Shown here: positions 1 through 7,531 of the stretch, in pieces
Layout of the letters: each line of letters starts with the position of its first letter
Position numbering within the stretch: the stretch's first letter is position 1
Assembly: GCF_009857595.1 (NCBI RefSeq)
Contig: NZ_WWCU01000036.1
Location: 1 to 64,000, forward strand
Length of the DNA: 64,000 nucleotides
From: Pseudoduganella aquatica
GTDB taxonomy: Bacteria > Pseudomonadota > Gammaproteobacteria > Burkholderiales > Burkholderiaceae_D
Direction: 5' to 3'
The notes under the pieces: generated by a model
The model's database searches: none
What the model saw: the letters and a program-made list of their open reading frames with translations, nothing else
What the model was told of the DNA's origin: nothing
Position numbers and translations under genes: made by a program

Positions 1-40
1 TCTTGGCAGCATATTCAAGGTCGGAAAAGCTCTTTTGCAT
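1..40 (-). CDS. IS5-family transposase, N-terminus only (cut by window edge)
   Basis: Reading leftwards from the ATG at 40, the visible residues are MQKSFSDLEYAAK. This resembles the conserved N-terminus of IS5-family DDE transposases, where an SFxDLEYAxKKxxTRR block opens the protein. Only 13 codons are visible, so the family call rests on this short block plus the IS-end context just upstream. Family knowledge: the transposase would catalyse cut-and-paste movement of its own element. Whether the rest of the gene is intact cannot be seen. Confidence 0.6.
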   Translation of the reverse strand, partial: MQKSFSDLEYAAK

Positions 41-127
41 GGTCGATGGCGGACAGTGGGGGTGCCGTTATTGTCTCAGGTTGGACTGCCGCAGGGAACG
101 GCGTCCGATGAATTAATCAGTGCTTCC
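1..127 (-). mobile_element. End of an IS5-like insertion sequence (partial)
   Basis: Upstream of the transposase start, the minus strand has a plausible IS terminus beginning GGAAGCACTGATTAATTC (outer end at 127). IS5-group ends typically begin GGAAG. The next four bases, TTAG at 128-131 (CTAA on the minus strand), fit the YTAR target of IS5-group elements. The flank from 128 rightwards is the remaining half of a REP repeat, so the element appears to sit inside that repeat. The other IS end and the second target copy lie outside the window. Confidence 0.55.
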
Positions 128-152
128 TTAGCGCGCGAGCGCGTAACCCGCC
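128..152 (+). repeat. REP-like palindrome copy 1, interrupted by the IS
   Basis: The sequence TTAGCGCGCGAGCGCGTAACCCGCC is the 3' part of the repeat family seen at seven other sites. The missing 5' part (CGTAGGGCGGG) would lie beyond the IS. It ends 7 bp from the xylG stop codon. Confidence 0.75.
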
Positions 153-159
153 ATGTCCG

Positions 160-1683
160 TTACGCCTGGTCCAGCGCTGCGGCCAGCACCGTTTCCTGGC
201 TCAGGTTATCGTTGTCGAAGTTGCCGCGCAGCTGGCCTTCGCCTATCACCAGCACGCGGTCGGAGATGCCCAGCACTTCGGCCAGTTCGGACGAGACCAT
301 GATGATGGACATGCCTTGCGCAGCGAGGTCGAACATGAGCTGGTAGATCTCGAACTTGGCGCCCACGTCCACGCCGCGCGTGGGCTCGTCCAGTATCAGT
401 ATCTTCGGCTTGGTGAGCAGCATCTTGGACAGCACGGCCTTCTGCTGGTTGCCGCCGGAGAGGCCGGTGATGGGCAGGAAGGGGCTGGCGGTCTTCAGCT
501 TGACGCTGGCGATTTCCGCCTTGATGGTCTTCAGCTCCGCTTCCTGGTCGATGCGCGTGGCACGCGCGTACTGGCCCAGCACGGACAGGGTGATGTTCTG
601 CCCCACGCTCAGGTCCGGCACGATGCCGTGCTGCTTGCGGTCTTCCGGCACCATGGCCAGGCCGGCCTTGATGGCTTTCTGCGGCGTGCCGGTGTCCAGC
701 TTGCGCCCATCCAGCCACACTTCGCCTTCGTGCGCGCCGGGGTAGGCGCCGAAGATGGCCGACACCAGTTCCGTGCGGCCCGCGCCCACCAGCCCCGCAA
801 TGCCGAGAATCTCGCCCTTGCGCAGCGAGAAGGAGATGTTGTCCACGCGCTTGCGCGCCGGGTTGTCCGCGTCGTAGCAGCTGATATTGCGCGCCTCGAA
901 CACCACTTCGCCCGGCGCATGCGCGCGCTGCGGGTAGAGCTGGTTCATTTCGCGCCCCACCATCTGCGCAATGATGCGGTCCACATTCATGTCGCTCATC
1001 GGCGTGGTGGCGATGTGCTGGCCGTCGCGTATCACCACGATGGTGTCGCAGATCGCTTCCACTTCGTCGAGCTTGTGCGAGATGTAGACGCAGGTGACGC
1101 CCTCCGCCTTGAGCCGGCGGATGATATTGAGCAGCACTTCGATTTCGGACGCCGTCAGCGAGGACGAGGGTTCATCCAGTATCAGCAGCTGCGCGCGCTT
1201 GTTGAGCGCCTTGGCGATCTCGATCAGCTGCTGGTGGCCGCCGCCGTACTTCTTCACCGGCTCCACCACGTTCACGTCGTGGATGTTCAGCCAGGTCAGG
1301 ATCTCGGCGGCGCGGCGGTTCATGGCCGCGTAGTCCATGCGCCCGCCGGGCAGGGTGATCTCGTTGCCGAGGAAGATATTCTCCGCCACGGACAGTTCGG
1401 GCACCAGCATCAGCTCCTGGTGGATGATGACGATGCCCGCGTCCTCCGTGTCGCGGATGGACTGGGCGCGCAGCGGCTCGCCCTTCCACAGGATTTCGCC
1501 GTCCCAGGTGCCGTGCGGGTAGACCCCGGACAGCACCTTCATCAGCGTGGACTTGCCGGCGCCGTTTTCGCCGCACAGGCCGATGCACTCACCGGCCTTC
1601 ATCTTGATGTCAATACCGTTTAACGCGCGCACACCGTCGAACTGCTTGACGATGCCCCTCATCTCCAGAAGATATTCAGCCAT
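160..1683 (-). CDS. xylG: D-xylose ABC transporter ATP-binding protein XylG
   Basis: This 507-aa protein is the ATPase of a sugar importer of the XylG/RbsA type, with two fused nucleotide-binding domains, acting at the cytoplasmic face of the inner membrane. Domain 1 has Walker A GENGAGKST (residues 38-46), a signature-like YGGGHQQL and Walker B ILDEPSSSL. Domain 2 has a degenerate Walker A (GLVGAGRTE), LSGGNQQ and ILDEPTRG, as is usual in the family. Length matches the family norm (about 510). It lies 16 bp downstream of xylF in the same direction. The permease gene xylH would be expected next, but an IS and a REP repeat follow instead, so the permease is not visible. Xylose specificity is inferred from xylF and the adjacent Weimberg genes. 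Confidence 0.93.
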   Translation of the reverse strand: MAEYLLEMRGIVKQFDGVRALNGIDIKMKAGECIGLCGENGAGKSTLMKVLSGVYPHGTWDGEILWKGEPLRAQSIRDTEDAGIVIIHQELMLVPELSVAENIFLGNEITLPGGRMDYAAMNRRAAEILTWLNIHDVNVVEPVKKYGGGHQQLIEIAKALNKRAQLLILDEPSSSLTASEIEVLLNIIRRLKAEGVTCVYISHKLDEVEAICDTIVVIRDGQHIATTPMSDMNVDRIIAQMVGREMNQLYPQRAHAPGEVVFEARNISCYDADNPARKRVDNISFSLRKGEILGIAGLVGAGRTELVSAIFGAYPGAHEGEVWLDGRKLDTGTPQKAIKAGLAMVPEDRKQHGIVPDLSVGQNITLSVLGQYARATRIDQEAELKTIKAEIASVKLKTASPFLPITGLSGGNQQKAVLSKMLLTKPKILILDEPTRGVDVGAKFEIYQLMFDLAAQGMSIIMVSSELAEVLGISDRVLVIGEGQLRGNFDNDNLSQETVLAAALDQA

Positions 1684-1699
1684 GCCGGGTCGCCGCCTG

Positions 1700-2710
1700 T
1701 CAGTTGGACAGCTGGGCCTTGGTGTAGAAGCCGTCTTCCACCAGCAGGTTGACGTTGGCCTTGGTCAGCGGAATGGGCTTGAGCAGCAGCGTGTCCACCT
1801 TCTTCATGCCGTTTTCATAGCTCGAGTTGTAGGCGGGCTTCTCGTTGCGCACCAGCTGCACGGCCAGCTTGGCCGCTTCGGCCGCGATCAGCTTGAGCGG
1901 CTTGTACACCGTCATCGCTTGCGTGCCGGCGATCACGCGCTTGACGGCCGCCAGGTCGGCGTCCTGGCCGGACACCGGCACCTTGCCGCCCAGTTTCTGC
2001 GCCGTCAGCGCCTGGATGGCGCCGCCGGCGGTGCCGTCGTTGGAGGCCACGATGGCGTCGATCTTGTTGCCGTTGGCGGTCAGCGCGTTTTCCACGATGG
2101 TCATCGCTTCGGCCGCGCTCCAGTCCTTCACCCACTGCTTGCCGACGATTTTGATGTCGCCCTTGTCCACCAGCGGCTGCAGCACCTTCATCTGGCCTTC
2201 GCGCAGCATCTTGGCGTTGTTGTCGGTGGGGGCGCCGCCCAGCAGGTAGTAGTTGCCCTTCGGTTTCAGCGCTACCACGCCCTGCGCCTGCAGCTCGCCG
2301 ACCTTGGCGTTGTCGAAGGAGATGTAGGCGTCGATATCGGCGTTGAGTATCAGGCGGTCGTAGGAGAGCACTTTGATCTTCGCCTTCTTCGCTTCGCGGA
2401 TGGCGTTGTTCAGCACCGTGGCGTTGTAGGGGACGATGACCAGCACGTCCACGCCGCGCGAGATCAGGTTCTCGATCTGGGCGATCTGGCGCTGCTCGCT
2501 GGCGTCGGCGGACTGGACGAACACCTTGGCGCCCAGCTTTTCGGCTTCGGCGTTGAAGAAGTCGCGGTCGCGGGTCCAGCGCTCCACGCGCAGATCGTCG
2601 ATCGAGAAGCCGATTTTCGGATTCTTGGCGTCGGCGTGCGCGAAGCAGCTGGACAGGGCCATGACTGCGCCCGCAATTGCCGCTAGTGCTTTCAGTTTGG
2701 TGTTCATCAT
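1700..2710 (-). CDS. xylF: D-xylose-binding periplasmic protein XylF
   Basis: This 336-aa periplasmic sugar-binding protein delivers D-xylose to the XylGH transporter. A signal peptide covers about residues 1-26 (hydrophobic core, ending near AHADA). The mature protein closely follows the E. coli XylF pattern: KIGFSIDDLRVERW near the N-terminus, SRGVDVLVIVPYN, SYDRLILNADIDAYISFDN, and SGQDADLAAVKR in the C-terminal lobe. Two ATGs are in tandem (2710 and 2707), preceded by TAGGAGACCA as ribosome binding site. The gene precedes xylG and is separated from xylD by about 150 bp holding two REP repeats, so it probably has its own promoter. Confidence 0.95.
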   Translation of the reverse strand: MMNTKLKALAAIAGAVMALSSCFAHADAKNPKIGFSIDDLRVERWTRDRDFFNAEAEKLGAKVFVQSADASEQRQIAQIENLISRGVDVLVIVPYNATVLNNAIREAKKAKIKVLSYDRLILNADIDAYISFDNAKVGELQAQGVVALKPKGNYYLLGGAPTDNNAKMLREGQMKVLQPLVDKGDIKIVGKQWVKDWSAAEAMTIVENALTANGNKIDAIVASNDGTAGGAIQALTAQKLGGKVPVSGQDADLAAVKRVIAGTQAMTVYKPLKLIAAEAAKLAVQLVRNEKPAYNSSYENGMKKVDTLLLKPIPLTKANVNLLVEDGFYTKAQLSN

Positions 2711-2743
2711 TGGTCTCCTAAGGTATATTTTTTTATGCGTCTT

Positions 2744-2782
2744 GGCGGGTTACGCGGGCGATGCCCGCTAACCCGCCCTACG
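2744..2782 (-). repeat. REP-like palindrome copy 2
   Basis: Reverse orientation: GGCGGGTTACGCG, a short variable loop, then GCTAACCCGCCCTACG. It pairs head-to-head with copy 3, separated by 31 bp, giving a BIME-like arrangement between xylD and xylF. Confidence 0.85.
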
Positions 2783-2813
2783 TTTAATTTGCCACATCGG
2801 TACATCCGTGCTG

Positions 2814-2851
2814 CGTAGGGCGGGTTAGCGCCGCCAGGCGCGTAACCCGCC
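2814..2851 (+). repeat. REP-like palindrome copy 3
   Basis: Forward orientation: CGTAGGGCGGGTTAGCGC, a short loop, then GCGCGTAACCCGCC. Its GGCGGGTTAC side faces the xylD stop, 8 bp away. The two arms can fold into a long GC-rich hairpin. Confidence 0.85.
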
Positions 2852-2859
2852 AGAGCCGC

Positions 2860-4632
2860 CTAGTGGTTATGGCGCGGCATGTTGTCCGCTACGCCGCGAT
2901 ACTTTACCGCCAATTCCATGCAAGCTCCGTCGTGCATCTGGCCCACGGTGGAACGGTAGATCTCCTGCCACGGCGTCTGGCTGGCAGGCACCGCCGGAAT
3001 GCCTTCGGCTTTGCGGGCCGCCAGCACTTCTTCGGTGATCAGCATATCGCAGCTGCCGGTGTTCAGGTCGATGCGGATGGTGTCTCCGGTACGCACATAG
3101 GCCAGGCCGCCGCCCACGGCGCTTTCCGGCGACGCGTTCAGGATGGACGGGCTGTCCGAGGTGCCGGACTGGCGGCCATCGCCCAGCGTCGGCAGGTTCA
3201 GGATGCCGCGCTTGATCAGCGCATCCGGCGGTTGCATGTTCACCACCTCGGCCGAACCGGGCCAGCCCACCGGGCCTGCGCCGCGTATCACCAGGATGCA
3301 GTTCTCGTCGATGTTCAGCGAGGGATCGTTGATGCGGTTGTGGTAGTCGGTGGAGCCGTCGAACACCACGGCGCGGCACTCGAACACGTTCTCCGAGCCG
3401 GCGCGTTCCAGGTAGCGGGCGCGGAAGTCCGGCGAGATCACGCAGGTCTTCATGATGGCGAAGTCGAACAGATTGCCCTTCAGGACGAAGAAGCCGGCCT
3501 TGGTTTTCAGCGGCTGGTCGTAAGGGGTGATCATTTCGCGGTCGTTCGATTCGCGGCCCTGCAGGTTTTCCGCCATGGTCTTGCCGGTGACGGTGGCGCG
3601 CTTGGAGCGCAGCTTGCCCTGCTGTTCCAGCTCCCACATGATGGCGGGCACGCCGCCGGCGCGGTGGAAGCGCTCGCCGAGGTATTTGCCGGAAGGCTGC
3701 ATGTTCAGCAGCAGCGGCACGTCGTGGCCGTATTCCATCCAGTCCGATTCGCGCAGCTCCACGCCGGCGTGGCGCGCCATCGCGACGATGTGCTGCTGGG
3801 CGTTGGTGGAACCGCCGATGGCGGCGTTGACCACGATGGCGTCCAGGAAGGCTTCGCGTGACAGGATGCTGGACGGGCGGATGTCCTGCTTGGCCATCTC
3901 CACGATGCGGCGGCCGGTTTCATAGGCCATCTGGCCGCGTTCGCGGTAGGGCGCCGGAATGGCGGAGCAGCCGGTCAGCGACATGCCCAGCGCTTCGGCG
4001 ATGGCGTTCATGGTCGACGCGGTGCCCATGGTGTTGCAGTGGCCAGCCGACGGCGCGGATGCGGCGCCGATCTGCAGGAACTTCTCGTTGTCGATTTCAC
4101 CTGCGGCCAGGCGGCGGCGCGCTTTCCAGATGGCCGAGCCGGAGCCTACCAGCTCGCCGTCCAGCCAGCCGTCCAGCATCGGGCCGCCGGACAGTACGAT
4201 GGAAGGAATGTCCACCGTGGCGGCGGCCATGATCTGCGCGGGCGTGGTCTTGTCGCAGCCGGTGGTCAGCACCACGGCGTCGATAGGGTAGCCGTGCAGG
4301 ATCTCCACCAGGCCCATATAGGCCAGGTTGCGGTCGATGGCGGCGGTGGGGCGGCGGCAGTTTTCAAAAATCGGGTGCAGCGGGAATTCCATGGCGATGC
4401 CGCCCGCGTCGCGGATGCCGTCGCGCACGCGCTTGGCCAGCTCCAGGTGGATGCGGTTGCACGGGCTGATGTCGCTGCCCGACTGCGCGATGCCGATGAT
4501 AGGGCGGCCGCTGCGCAGTTCTTCCGGCGTGATGCCGTAGTTCATAAAGCGCTCGAGGTAGAGCGCGGTCATGTCGATATGGTCCGGATTGTCGAACCAG
4601 TCTTGCGAGCGGTAGCGGCGGTTCTGAGTCAT
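2860..4632 (-). CDS. xylD: D-xylonate dehydratase (IlvD/Edd family)
   Basis: This 590-aa Fe-S dehydratase is predicted to convert D-xylonate to 2-keto-3-deoxy-D-xylonate in the Weimberg pathway (cytoplasm). It has the IlvD/Edd fold signatures, with cysteines C58 (SPCNRI), C127 (TGCDKTTPA) and C200 (AGHCNTMGT) in the positions that bind the iron-sulfur cluster in pentonate dehydratases. Length matches Caulobacter XylD (about 595). The start ATG overlaps the stop of xylC as TAATG, showing translational coupling. Within the family, L-arabonate and D-xylonate dehydratases are hard to separate by eye. The xylonate assignment rests on the adjacent XylB/XylC/XylX and XylF genes. It is the last gene of the gudD-xylXBCD operon. 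Confidence 0.88.
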   Translation of the reverse strand: MTQNRRYRSQDWFDNPDHIDMTALYLERFMNYGITPEELRSGRPIIGIAQSGSDISPCNRIHLELAKRVRDGIRDAGGIAMEFPLHPIFENCRRPTAAIDRNLAYMGLVEILHGYPIDAVVLTTGCDKTTPAQIMAAATVDIPSIVLSGGPMLDGWLDGELVGSGSAIWKARRRLAAGEIDNEKFLQIGAASAPSAGHCNTMGTASTMNAIAEALGMSLTGCSAIPAPYRERGQMAYETGRRIVEMAKQDIRPSSILSREAFLDAIVVNAAIGGSTNAQQHIVAMARHAGVELRESDWMEYGHDVPLLLNMQPSGKYLGERFHRAGGVPAIMWELEQQGKLRSKRATVTGKTMAENLQGRESNDREMITPYDQPLKTKAGFFVLKGNLFDFAIMKTCVISPDFRARYLERAGSENVFECRAVVFDGSTDYHNRINDPSLNIDENCILVIRGAGPVGWPGSAEVVNMQPPDALIKRGILNLPTLGDGRQSGTSDSPSILNASPESAVGGGLAYVRTGDTIRIDLNTGSCDMLITEEVLAARKAEGIPAVPASQTPWQEIYRSTVGQMHDGACMELAVKYRGVADNMPRHNH

Positions 4633-5516
4633 TACAGGCTTCCTTTGTATTTATGTTGCTGCTGTCCCGGGGTCTCCACACGGAACGAGAATACACCGCC
4701 GGCTTGCGGATGGGCGGCGCGCGCCTCGTCCGTCATGCCTTTCCAGGCGGTGGAGGCGAAAACGGTGCGCAGGTCCGCGCCGCCGAATGCCACCTTGGTG
4801 ATGTTGGGGCAGGGGAAGGCGACGGTCGCTACGACCTTTCCTTCCGGGGAATAGCGGTCCACGCGGGCGCCGCCGAACATGGCGACCCACACGCAGCCTT
4901 CCGAGTCCACCACCGAGCCGTCCGGGTGGCCGGGTTCGGTCGTGCGCACGAACTCGCGCTTGTTGGACAGCGTGCCGTCCGGCGCCGCGTCGTAGGCGTA
5001 CACCACTTTGCCCAGCGTGTCGGTATGGTAGAAGGTGCGGCCGTCCGGGCTGTGGCACGGGCCGTTGGTGATGACGATGCCGCTGCCTTTCTGCTGCAGC
5101 GCGCCGTCCGGGGACAGGCGGTACAGCGCGCCGGTGGGCGCGCTTTCGCCGTTGTCCATGGAGCCGAACCACAGGGCGCCCTGGCTGTCCACGTAGCCGT
5201 CGTTCAGGCGGTTGCCGGGGATGTCGGCTTCGAGTTCAAGCAGCGGCGTGAATGCGCCCGTTTCAGGCGAGAAGCGCAGCAGCTTGCCGGGCAGGCCGCA
5301 CACCAGTCCTCCGCCTTCCATCGGCAGGGCGAAGCCGATTTCGGCCGGCATGTCCCAGCTTTGGCGCGCGCTGCCGTCTTCGGCGCAGCGGTGCAGGCGC
5401 CGGCCCTTGATGTCCACCAGGTACAGCGCCGCTTCGGCGGCGTGCCAGAACGGACCTTCGCCGAGCTTGGCGCCCAGCTCCCAGATGCATTGCGGGCCTT
5501 GGGCGGAAATGCTCAT
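4632..5516 (-). CDS. xylC: Xylonolactonase (SMP-30/gluconolactonase family)
   Basis: This 294-aa beta-propeller lactonase is predicted to hydrolyse D-xylono-lactone to D-xylonate, with no obvious signal peptide. It shows the SMP-30 pattern: LGEGPFWHAAEAALYLVDI at the N-terminus (metal-binding Glu in GEGPFW), RLNDGYVDSQGALWFGSM in the middle (Asn/Asp metal ligands) and HPDGSVVDSEGCVWVA later. The frame stays open upstream, but that extension only shadows xylB. The ATG at 5516 overlaps the xylB stop (ATGA) and begins MSISAQGPQC, so I chose it. It sits between xylB and xylD in the operon. Confidence 0.88.
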   Translation of the reverse strand: MSISAQGPQCIWELGAKLGEGPFWHAAEAALYLVDIKGRRLHRCAEDGSARQSWDMPAEIGFALPMEGGGLVCGLPGKLLRFSPETGAFTPLLELEADIPGNRLNDGYVDSQGALWFGSMDNGESAPTGALYRLSPDGALQQKGSGIVITNGPCHSPDGRTFYHTDTLGKVVYAYDAAPDGTLSNKREFVRTTEPGHPDGSVVDSEGCVWVAMFGGARVDRYSPEGKVVATVAFPCPNITKVAFGGADLRTVFASTAWKGMTDEARAAHPQAGGVFSFRVETPGQQQHKYKGSL

Positions 5517-6310
5517 GCGCCGTACCAGCCCGCGTCGACGAAGTAGTCGCGGCCCGAGCAGCGGCCGGCGTTGTCGGAGGCCAGGAACAGGGCCAGCGCG
5601 GCCACGTCCTCGGTCTCCACGCGCTCGTGCAGGCACTGCGCGTTCAGGATGGCTGCCTCGTCTTCCGCCGAGTGCCACAGCGCCATCTGGCGCGGGGTTT
5701 TCACCGAGCCGGGGATGATGGTGTTGACGCGGATGCCGTCCGGGCCCAGGTCGCGGGCCAGGCCGCGCGTCAGGCCTTCGATGGCGGCCTTGGCCGTCAT
5801 GTACAGCGACAGCTGCGGCAGCGCGAGGTGCCAGGAGATGGAGCCGAAGTTCAGGATCACGCCGCCGCCCTTGGCCTTCATTCCGGGCGCCACCGCCTGC
5901 GCGCAGAAGAACTGGTGGCGCAGGTTGACGGCCAGGCTGTCGTCCCAGTACTTGGCGGTGACGTCCTGCACCTGGTGGCGGTGGTCGTTGGCCGCGTTAT
6001 TGAGCAGCACGTCCACTTTGCCGAAATCGATCTGGATGGCGGCGAAGGCGTTGCCCAGCGCGTCCAGGTCGGTCAGGTCGCAGCGCATGAAGCGCGGCGG
6101 GCGCGGGCAGCCGGCCAGGGCCTGCTCCAGTTCGCGCGAGGCTTCCTCGGCGATGTCCAGGAACACCACTTGCGCTCCCTGCTTGGCGAAGGCGTCCACC
6201 ATGGCCGCGCCGATGCCGGTGCCGCCGCCGGTGATGACCACCAGCTTTTCGGCCAGGTCGTGGTAGGTGGCGTAGACCATGGGTTTGCGTTCAGTTTGCT
6301 GCGCCGCCAT
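5513..6310 (-). CDS. xylB: D-xylose 1-dehydrogenase (SDR family)
   Basis: This 265-aa short-chain dehydrogenase is predicted to oxidise D-xylose to D-xylono-lactone with NAD(P)+, the first Weimberg step. It has the Rossmann motif GGGTGIG (about residues 28-34), the NNAA motif (VLLNNAAND) and the catalytic Ser (FGSISW) with YMTAK (Tyr-x3-Lys). An in-frame ATG at 6325 exists, but the ATG at 6310 has a GGAG sequence about 9 nt upstream and avoids overlapping xylX, so it is preferred. It shares a 4-bp overlap with xylC. Other sugar dehydrogenases of this family cannot be excluded from sequence alone. Context supports xylose. Confidence 0.87.
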   Translation of the reverse strand: MAAQQTERKPMVYATYHDLAEKLVVITGGGTGIGAAMVDAFAKQGAQVVFLDIAEEASRELEQALAGCPRPPRFMRCDLTDLDALGNAFAAIQIDFGKVDVLLNNAANDHRHQVQDVTAKYWDDSLAVNLRHQFFCAQAVAPGMKAKGGGVILNFGSISWHLALPQLSLYMTAKAAIEGLTRGLARDLGPDGIRVNTIIPGSVKTPRQMALWHSAEDEAAILNAQCLHERVETEDVAALALFLASDNAGRCSGRDYFVDAGWYGA

Positions 6311-6311
6311 C

Positions 6312-7511
6312 TTAATTGGCTCCATTCGAGTTGTTCAGCAGGCCACGGCCCGCCAGGTTTTTGTAAAGGGCGCGAACGCCGAAAGTCCAGGGGGTGATCT
6401 CGTTGCTGCGGAATACGTGGTTGACCAGCGAGCCCAGTGCCGGGCTGGTGACGGTCACGCGGTCGCCCATGTGGTGGGTGAAACCGGCGCCGGCTTCGCC
6501 ACGGTCCTTGATCGGCGAGAACATGGTGCCCAGGAAGAGCATGAAGCCGTCCGGATACTGGTGGTGGGCGCCGCAGGTTTGCGACACCAGGTCCAGCGGG
6601 TCGCGGCTGATCTCGCGCATGAAGCTGGCGCCGTCCAGGCGGAAGCCGTCGTCCTTGCCTTCGATGACCATGCGTACTTCCGCGTTGCGCACGGTGTCGA
6701 TGGTGAAGTCGCCGTCGAACAGGCGGATGAAGGGGCCGATCGAGCAGGAGCCGTTGTTGTCCTTGGCTTTGCCCAGCAGCAGCGCGCTGCGGCCTTCGAT
6801 GTCGCGCAGGTTCACGTCGTTGCCCAGCGTGGCGCCGACCACTTCGCGGCGGCTGTTGACGGCCAGGACGATTTCCGGTTCCGGATTGTTCCACTTCGAT
6901 TCAGGGTGCAGGCCGACGTCCGCGCCAAAGCCGACTGCGGACATGGGCTGCGACTTGGAGAACACCTCGGCGTATGGGCCGATGCCCACTTCCATGTATT
7001 GCGACCAGGCGCCGCGCGCGATGAACTGCTGCTTCAGCTTCTCCGCTTCCGGCGAGCCGGGCTTGATGCTGGAGAGGTCGGCGCCTATGGTGTCGAGCAG
7101 GGAGGCGCGCAGCGCGTCGGCGCGCGACTTGTCGCCGCCGGCCTGTTCTTCGATCACGCGTTCCAGCAGGCTCACGGCGAAGGTCACGCCGCAGGCTTTC
7201 AGCGCCTGCAGGTCGCTCGGGGCCAGCAGCTGCGGCACTTCCGCGTCCGGGTTTACGGCCAGCGCGCTGTCCAGCAGGCGCTGCACGGGGCCGAGCGATT
7301 CGCCCTGCACGGTGCGCGCGAAGGCTGCCACGTCGCTGCGTTCAAACAGTTCGGACACGGTGGGCGCATGCGCCGTGATGTCGAACACCTCGCCGTTGCG
7401 CACCACGACCACGCAAGGGCCGTTGATGGCGCCGCCGCGCCATACGCGGCCGATCAGCAGGGCGCCGGCCAGGTCGGCAGGCAGGGGCTGGGTAATTTGT
7501 GCAAATGCCAT
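6312..7511 (-). CDS. xylX: 2-keto-3-deoxy-D-xylonate dehydratase (FAH family)
   Basis: This 399-aa fumarylacetoacetate-hydrolase-fold protein is predicted to dehydrate 2-keto-3-deoxy-D-xylonate to 2-oxoglutarate semialdehyde. The FAH core is in the C-terminal half: VGIGPYAEVFSKSQPMS, the metal-binding NNPEPEIVLAVNS, GNDVNLRDIEG and SCSIGPFI. Length and domain layout match Caulobacter XylX. In L-arabinose pathways the equivalent step is done by an unrelated DHDPS-like enzyme, so an FAH member next to an IlvD/Edd dehydratase supports the xylose assignment. The start at 7511 follows AAAGGATAGAGAC. The frame is open further upstream but only shadows gudD. Semialdehyde dehydrogenase (the final Weimberg enzyme) is not in the window. 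Confidence 0.87.
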   Translation of the reverse strand: MAFAQITQPLPADLAGALLIGRVWRGGAINGPCVVVVRNGEVFDITAHAPTVSELFERSDVAAFARTVQGESLGPVQRLLDSALAVNPDAEVPQLLAPSDLQALKACGVTFAVSLLERVIEEQAGGDKSRADALRASLLDTIGADLSSIKPGSPEAEKLKQQFIARGAWSQYMEVGIGPYAEVFSKSQPMSAVGFGADVGLHPESKWNNPEPEIVLAVNSRREVVGATLGNDVNLRDIEGRSALLLGKAKDNNGSCSIGPFIRLFDGDFTIDTVRNAEVRMVIEGKDDGFRLDGASFMREISRDPLDLVSQTCGAHHQYPDGFMLFLGTMFSPIKDRGEAGAGFTHHMGDRVTVTSPALGSLVNHVFRSNEITPWTFGVRALYKNLAGRGLLNNSNGAN

Positions 7512-7531
7512 GTCTCTATCCTTTAGTTGTT

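Noticed and set aside
5517..5678. N-terminal extension of the xylonolactonase frame
   Set aside because: The extra 54 codons are arginine/glycine filler overlapping xylB; the ATG at 5516 begins the conserved domain and overlaps the xylB stop.
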